The notes below the pieces were generated by a model, which saw nothing but the letters and a program-made list of their open reading frames with translations, made no database searches and was not told the origin of the DNA. A stretch of DNA of 35,282 nucleotides from Pseudomonadota bacterium (GTDB lineage: Bacteria; Pseudomonadota; Gammaproteobacteria; Burkholderiales; Burkholderiaceae_E): assembly GCA_029779755.1 (NCBI GenBank), contig JAKOZZ010000364.1, positions 1 through 35,282 of the forward strand. Direction: 5' to 3'. A program made the position numbers and the translations under genes. Positions 31,100-35,282 of this stretch are shown here, in pieces (the stretch's first letter is position 1; every line of letters begins with the position of its first letter).

Positions 31100-33226
31100 A
31101 TGCCTCCTCCGCCCATCTCCCTGCTGTTCGGCGTGCACGCGCACCAGCCGGTCGGCAACTTCCCGGCCGTGATCGACGACGCGGTCGAGCGCTGTTACCG
31201 GCCGTTCCTGCAGACGCTGCTGCGCTACCCGGAGTTCCGCTTCGCCGCGCATTTCTCGGGCTGGCTGCTGGGCGATCTGCTCGAACGCTTCCCGCGCGAC
31301 ATGGAGATGCTCGCGACGATGGTGCGCCGCGGCCAGGTCGAGCTGTTCGGTGCCGGCGACTGCGAGCCGGTGCTGGCGTCGATCCCGTCGCGCGACCGCG
31401 TCGACCAGGTCGAGGCGATGTCCGCGCGGCTGCAGGCCGCGTTCGGGGTGCGCCCGCGCGGCGCCTGGCTCACGGAGCGCGTGTGGGAGTCGACGGTGGT
31501 GCCGTCGCTGCTCGACGCCGGCGTGCGCTACGTGGTGGTCGATGACTATCACTTCCTGTGCACCGGGCGCAGTCTCGACGAGCTCGACGGCTACTGGTCG
31601 ACCGAGGAGGACGGGCGCCGGCTGGACGTGTTCCCGATCTCGGAGGCGCTGCGCTACCGGCTGCCGTTCGCGCCGGCCGACGATTCGGTGCGCTGGCTCG
31701 AGGCGCTGGCCGCCGGCGGACGCTCGTGCGCGGTGTACTTCGACGACATCGAGAAGTTCGGCATCTGGCCGGAGACCTTCGAGTGGGTCTACACGAAAGG
31801 CTGGCTGGAGCGCTTCATCGAAGGGGTGCTGGCCTCGCCGGCGATCACCACCGCGACCTACGACGGGTTCCATGCGGGGCATCCGGGGCGGGGCGTGGTC
31901 TACCTGCCCACGACGTCCTACATCGAGATGAACGAGTGGACGCTGCCGGTGTCCGCCGCCACGGCCTTCGACGAGCTGGTGCGGCGCGAGCGCGACGCCG
32001 GCCGCTATGACCGCAGCAAGGCCTTCGTGCGGGGCGGCATCTGGCGCAACTTCATGTCGCGGTATCCCGAGTCGAACTGGATGCACAAGCGCATGCTGGA
32101 ACTGTCGGCGCGGTGCGCCGCGCACGCGCCGGCCGGGGCCGCGGGCGACGGGATGCGCACGCTGCTGCACCAGGCCCAGGCCAACGACGCGTACTGGCAC
32201 GGGCTGTTTGGCGGTCTGTACCTGCCGCACCTGCGCCGCTCGGTGTTCGGTCGGCTGCTCGCCCTCGAACGGGCGCTCGATGCGCGGGCGCCGCGTGCCG
32301 CGTTCGCGGCACACGACCTGGACCTGGACGGCCGCATCGAGTGGCGACTGACCGGCGCCGGCGGGCAGGCGTTCGTGCGCGACGACGGGCAGGGCTGCGT
32401 GCACGAGTTCTCGAGCCATGCGCTGGCGCACAACTTCACCGACACGCTGGCGCGCCGGCGCGAGGTGTATCACCGCCGCGCGCTCGAGCAGGCGGACGCA
32501 CATGCGGGCGGGCAGGGGGGCGGCATCGCGTCGGCGCACGACCGGCTCGACTTCAAGCACGCGATCGACGCCGACGACCTCGCCGAGGACACGCGGCCGC
32601 GCGCACTGCTGCTCGACAGCCTGAGCGACGCGCACGATCCGCTGGCACCTGAGCGGCCGCTCGACGGGTACCGCGCGATCGACGCCGACCACGACCCTGC
32701 AATCGACGCCGATCGCGACCCGCCGATCGACGCCGACCGTGACCCGGCGCGCGCGGCCGACCGCGTGGAGCCCGCCGGCGTCGCGCACCTGGCGCTGCGC
32801 TGCGAGGTCCCGGGCGGCGAGGTGGTCAAACACCTGTGCTGCGACGATCAGGGGCTGTCGGTCGCATGGCACCTGCGCGGTCTGGCCGGTCGCCGCCTGA
32901 CGACCCGGCTGAACCTGTCGATGCCCAGCTGCGACGGCGTCGGCGGCCGCTACGTGCTGGAGGACGGCACGATCCCGTGCGGCTTCGGGCAGCGTCTGGG
33001 GCCGGTGTCGCTGACGCGGCTGGACCTCGAGGACAGCGAGCTCGACGGACGGCTGGTGCTGCACGCCGATCGTGCAGCCCGGGTGGACGCAGCGCCGTAC
33101 CATACGGTGTCGCTGTCGGAGAACGGCCTGGAGAAGATCATGCAGGCGGCCGAGGTGGCATTGACCTTCGACGTCGACCGCGACGACCTGCGCATCGCGC
33201 TGCGGATCGCCCCCGCGCGCGCCTGA
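31100..33226 (+). CDS. GH57 4-alpha-glucanotransferase/alpha-amylase with DUF1925/DUF1926 domains
   Basis: A 708-residue GH57 enzyme of the Thermococcus 4-alpha-glucanotransferase type. HAHQP is at 13-17, the nucleophile E126 in GAWLTERVWES and the acid/base Asp (D215 or D216) in YFDDIEKFGIWPET. The middle helical DUF1925 domain (about 300-390) and the C-terminal beta-rich DUF1926 domain (to about 705, ending in YHTVSLSENGLEKIMQ and DLRIALRIAPA) follow. A tandem repeat IDADRDPP (about 526-549) sits in an Asp-rich loop of the C-terminal part. No signal peptide. It probably remodels linear glucans in the cytoplasm, in a MalQ-like role. Confidence 0.9.
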   Translation: MPPPPISLLFGVHAHQPVGNFPAVIDDAVERCYRPFLQTLLRYPEFRFAAHFSGWLLGDLLERFPRDMEMLATMVRRGQVELFGAGDCEPVLASIPSRDRVDQVEAMSARLQAAFGVRPRGAWLTERVWESTVVPSLLDAGVRYVVVDDYHFLCTGRSLDELDGYWSTEEDGRRLDVFPISEALRYRLPFAPADDSVRWLEALAAGGRSCAVYFDDIEKFGIWPETFEWVYTKGWLERFIEGVLASPAITTATYDGFHAGHPGRGVVYLPTTSYIEMNEWTLPVSAATAFDELVRRERDAGRYDRSKAFVRGGIWRNFMSRYPESNWMHKRMLELSARCAAHAPAGAAGDGMRTLLHQAQANDAYWHGLFGGLYLPHLRRSVFGRLLALERALDARAPRAAFAAHDLDLDGRIEWRLTGAGGQAFVRDDGQGCVHEFSSHALAHNFTDTLARRREVYHRRALEQADAHAGGQGGGIASAHDRLDFKHAIDADDLAEDTRPRALLLDSLSDAHDPLAPERPLDGYRAIDADHDPAIDADRDPPIDADRDPARAADRVEPAGVAHLALRCEVPGGEVVKHLCCDDQGLSVAWHLRGLAGRRLTTRLNLSMPSCDGVGGRYVLEDGTIPCGFGQRLGPVSLTRLDLEDSELDGRLVLHADRAARVDAAPYHTVSLSENGLEKIMQAAEVALTFDVDRDDLRIALRIAPARA
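32675..32746 (+). repeat. 24-bp in-frame tandem repeat in the second GH57 gene
   Basis: Three units (32675-32698, 32699-32722, 32723-32746), each encoding an A/P-I-D-A-D-x-D-P octapeptide, followed by a degenerate part unit. Synonymous differences between units show they are not recent identical copies. Confidence 0.85.
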
Positions 33227-33248
33227 CCAGCACCCGGAACCCCGAACC

Positions 33249-35282
33249 ATGCCCGGCACGCCTTTCCCGCTCGAGATTAACCCCCGCGTCCCGGACCGCC
33301 TGGCGCGCCTGGGCGAACTCGCCAACAACCTCTGGTACAGCTGGGACCGCCCGACGCGCACACTGTTCGCGCGGCTCGACAGCGCGGTCTGGCATGCCGT
33401 CGGCCACAGCCCGAAGGCGTTCCTGAAGGGGGTCGACCAGCGCGTGCTCGAGAGCGCGGCCGAGGATCCCGTGTTCGTCAACAGCTACCTGCGCGTGCTG
33501 TCGTCGTACGACACCTATCACCGGCAGCAGACGCGCGGCAACGGCGGCGCGGCGCTCGGTCCCGACGACCTGGTCGCCTATTTCTGCGCGGAGTTCGGCT
33601 TCCACGAGAGCCTGCCGATCTACTCCGGCGGCCTGGGCATCCTGGCCGGCGACCACTGCAAGGCGGCCAGCGACATGCGCCTGCCCTTCGTCGGGGTCGG
33701 GCTGCTGTACCGCCAGGGCTACTTCTGGCAGACGATCGACACCGAAGGCCACCAGCAGGCGAGCTACACCGACTCCGACTTCACCGACCTGCCGATCGAG
33801 CCGGTGATGGACGCCGAGGGGCACGAGCTGCACGTGCACGTGGAGCTGCCCGGGCGCACCGTGTGGGTGAAGGTCTGGCAGGCGCGCGTCGGCCACGTGC
33901 GGCTGTTCCTGCTCGACACCGACCTCGAACGCAACGGCGCCGACGACCGCGACATCGCGCACCGCCTCTACGGAGGCGACCGCACGACGCGCATCGAGCA
34001 GGAGATCGTGCTGGGGGTGGGGGGCGGCCGCGCGCTGCACGCGATGGGCCTGCGCCCGACGGTGTGGCACATCAACGAAGGCCACGCCGCGTTCCTGATC
34101 CTCGAGCGGGTGCGCGCGCTGGTCGCGGCCGGCGGCATCGAGTTCGCCAGCGCGCTCGAGCTGGTGGCGTCCAACACGGTGTTCACGACGCACACCGCCG
34201 TGCCGGCCGGGCACGACCACTTCGCCGACGAGATGATCGAGCGCTACTTCAGCGGCTGGTGCCGCGAGGTGGGCATCCCGATCGAACAGCTCACCGGGCT
34301 CGGGCGCACGCCGGCCAGCCACGAGTTCAACATGACGGCGCTGGCGATCCGCGGGTCGCGCTATCACAACGGCGTGTCGCGCATCCATCGCGGCGTGTCG
34401 GCCGCGATCTGCGCCCCCCTGTGGCCGCAGATCGATCCCGACGAGAACCCGATCGACTCCATCACCAACGGCGTGCACATCCCGACCTTCCTGTCCGACG
34501 AGTGGGCCGAGCTGTTCACCCGTCAGATGGGGTCGGGCTGGAGCCAGAGGCCCACCGACCCGGCGTCCTGGGAAGGCGTCCACCGGCTTCCCGACCTGCA
34601 GTACTGGAGCGTGCGCCTGTCGCTGAAGGCGCAGATGCTCCATCTGGTGCGTCATCGCATCGCGGTCGCGCACGCGCGCAACCGCGGATCCGACGCCCAC
34701 CTCGACCGCCTGCTGCGGCTGGCCGATCCCGACAACCCGGACGTGCTGACGATCGGCTTCGCGCGGCGCTTCGCCACCTACAAGCGGGCGGCGCTGCTGT
34801 TCGAGAACCTGGACTGGCTGCGCGAGCTGGTCGCGGACCGCAAGCGCCCGGTGCTGTTCGTCTTCGCCGGCAAGGCCCACCCGGCCGACGAGCCGGGCAA
34901 GGCGCTGATCCGCCGCCTGCACGAGGTCGCGTCGATGCGCGAGTTCGAAGGCCATCTGCTGCTGGTCGAAGGCTACGACCTGCGCCTCGGGCGGCGGCTG
35001 GTGCAGGGCGTCGACGTCTGGCTGAACAACCCGATCTATCCGCTCGAGGCCTCCGGCACCTCCGGCATGAAGGCCGCGCTCAACGGCGTGATCAACCTGT
35101 CGGTGCTGGACGGCTGGTGGGACGAGGGCTACGACGGCAGCAACGGCTGGGCGATCAAGCCGGTCCACGAATCGCTCGACGACGCCAAGCGCGCACGCGA
35201 CGAGGCACGCACGCTGTACGAGATCCTCCAGGACAAGGTGATCCCGCTCTACTACGAACGCGGTCCGATGGGCTTCTCTCCG
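33249..35282 (+). CDS. glgP: Alpha-glucan phosphorylase (GT35), 3' end cut by window edge
   Basis: A pyridoxal-phosphate enzyme releasing glucose-1-phosphate from glycogen or maltodextrin. 678 residues are present and the frame is open to the window end. The N-terminal segment NPRVPDRLARLGELANNLWYSW is the DUF3417-type start of the long-form bacterial phosphorylases that differ from E. coli GlgP. IYSGGLGILAGDHCKAASD is the classical glycine-rich substrate loop; HINEGHAAF follows at about 276. EASGTSGMKAALNG carries the expected cofactor lysine K608. The ATG at 33249 lies 22 bp after the second GH57 gene, so co-transcription is likely. About 170 residues are probably missing. Confidence 0.94.
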   Translation, partial: MPGTPFPLEINPRVPDRLARLGELANNLWYSWDRPTRTLFARLDSAVWHAVGHSPKAFLKGVDQRVLESAAEDPVFVNSYLRVLSSYDTYHRQQTRGNGGAALGPDDLVAYFCAEFGFHESLPIYSGGLGILAGDHCKAASDMRLPFVGVGLLYRQGYFWQTIDTEGHQQASYTDSDFTDLPIEPVMDAEGHELHVHVELPGRTVWVKVWQARVGHVRLFLLDTDLERNGADDRDIAHRLYGGDRTTRIEQEIVLGVGGGRALHAMGLRPTVWHINEGHAAFLILERVRALVAAGGIEFASALELVASNTVFTTHTAVPAGHDHFADEMIERYFSGWCREVGIPIEQLTGLGRTPASHEFNMTALAIRGSRYHNGVSRIHRGVSAAICAPLWPQIDPDENPIDSITNGVHIPTFLSDEWAELFTRQMGSGWSQRPTDPASWEGVHRLPDLQYWSVRLSLKAQMLHLVRHRIAVAHARNRGSDAHLDRLLRLADPDNPDVLTIGFARRFATYKRAALLFENLDWLRELVADRKRPVLFVFAGKAHPADEPGKALIRRLHEVASMREFEGHLLLVEGYDLRLGRRLVQGVDVWLNNPIYPLEASGTSGMKAALNGVINLSVLDGWWDEGYDGSNGWAIKPVHESLDDAKRARDEARTLYEILQDKVIPLYYERGPMGFSP

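Noticed and set aside
28742-33481. A 1579-codon open frame on the minus strand, antisense to glgC, both GH57 genes and glgP
   Set aside because: It has no recognisable domain and is rich in R, H, A, V and Q, as expected of the complement of GC-rich genes with strong third-position bias. The plus-strand genes are clear family members.

Overview
The window is about 35 kb of very GC-rich DNA with a gene order typical of Betaproteobacteria, most likely Burkholderiales. Three things point there: the cluster rlmN-pilW-rodZ-ispG-hisS-yfgM-bamB-der, the cluster hfq-hflX-hflK-hflC-DUF2065-hisZ-purA, and protein sequences of betaproteobacterial type (short Hfq, HisZ directly upstream of PurA). Genus cannot be assigned from the sequence alone. 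No transposase, integrase, phage gene or CRISPR array was seen.

Layout. (1) 1-2424, minus strand: the 5' part of an AMP-dependent acyl-CoA ligase gene cut by the window edge, then a YccA/Bax-inhibitor-1 membrane protein with a good sigma70 promoter. (2) 2763-19829, plus strand: ndk, then a nearly uninterrupted run of housekeeping genes. These cover 23S rRNA/tRNA methylation, type IV pilus pilotin, cell shape, isoprenoid synthesis, histidyl-tRNA synthesis, outer-membrane assembly, ribosome GTPases, Hfq, the HflKC protease regulator, histidine and purine synthesis, and a phosphoribosyltransferase. Many junctions overlap by 4 bp or less, so much of it is probably co-transcribed, with an internal promoter before hfq. 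(3) 19910-20092, minus: tRNA-Leu(CAG) with promoter and terminator. (4) 20248-23662, plus: rnr and rlmB. (5) 23681-24268, minus: an exported staphylococcal-nuclease-like protein. (6) 24598-35282: an alpha-glucan (glycogen) locus. It holds glk (plus), glgB (minus, convergent with glk), and then divergently glgC, two different GH57 enzymes and a GT35 glucan phosphorylase that runs off the end.

The glucan genes form a coherent synthesis/remodelling/breakdown set: glucose phosphorylation, ADP-glucose synthesis, branching, two GH57 amylase/transglycosylase-type enzymes and phosphorolysis. No glycogen synthase (glgA) is inside the window.

The most unusual signals are: an hflX frame with no ATG, GTG or TTG start upstream of its conserved N-terminus (a CTG overlapping the hfq stop is the best candidate); several short tandem repeats (6, 14, 18, 20, 23, 24 and 28 bp) at gene junctions and flexible protein segments; an 18-bp repeat that would put 45 extra residues before the BamB lipoprotein signal; a perfect 32-bp palindrome over the end of glk; and Ala/Gly-rich insertions in HisRS and RNase R. 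No clearly new multi-gene system was recognised.
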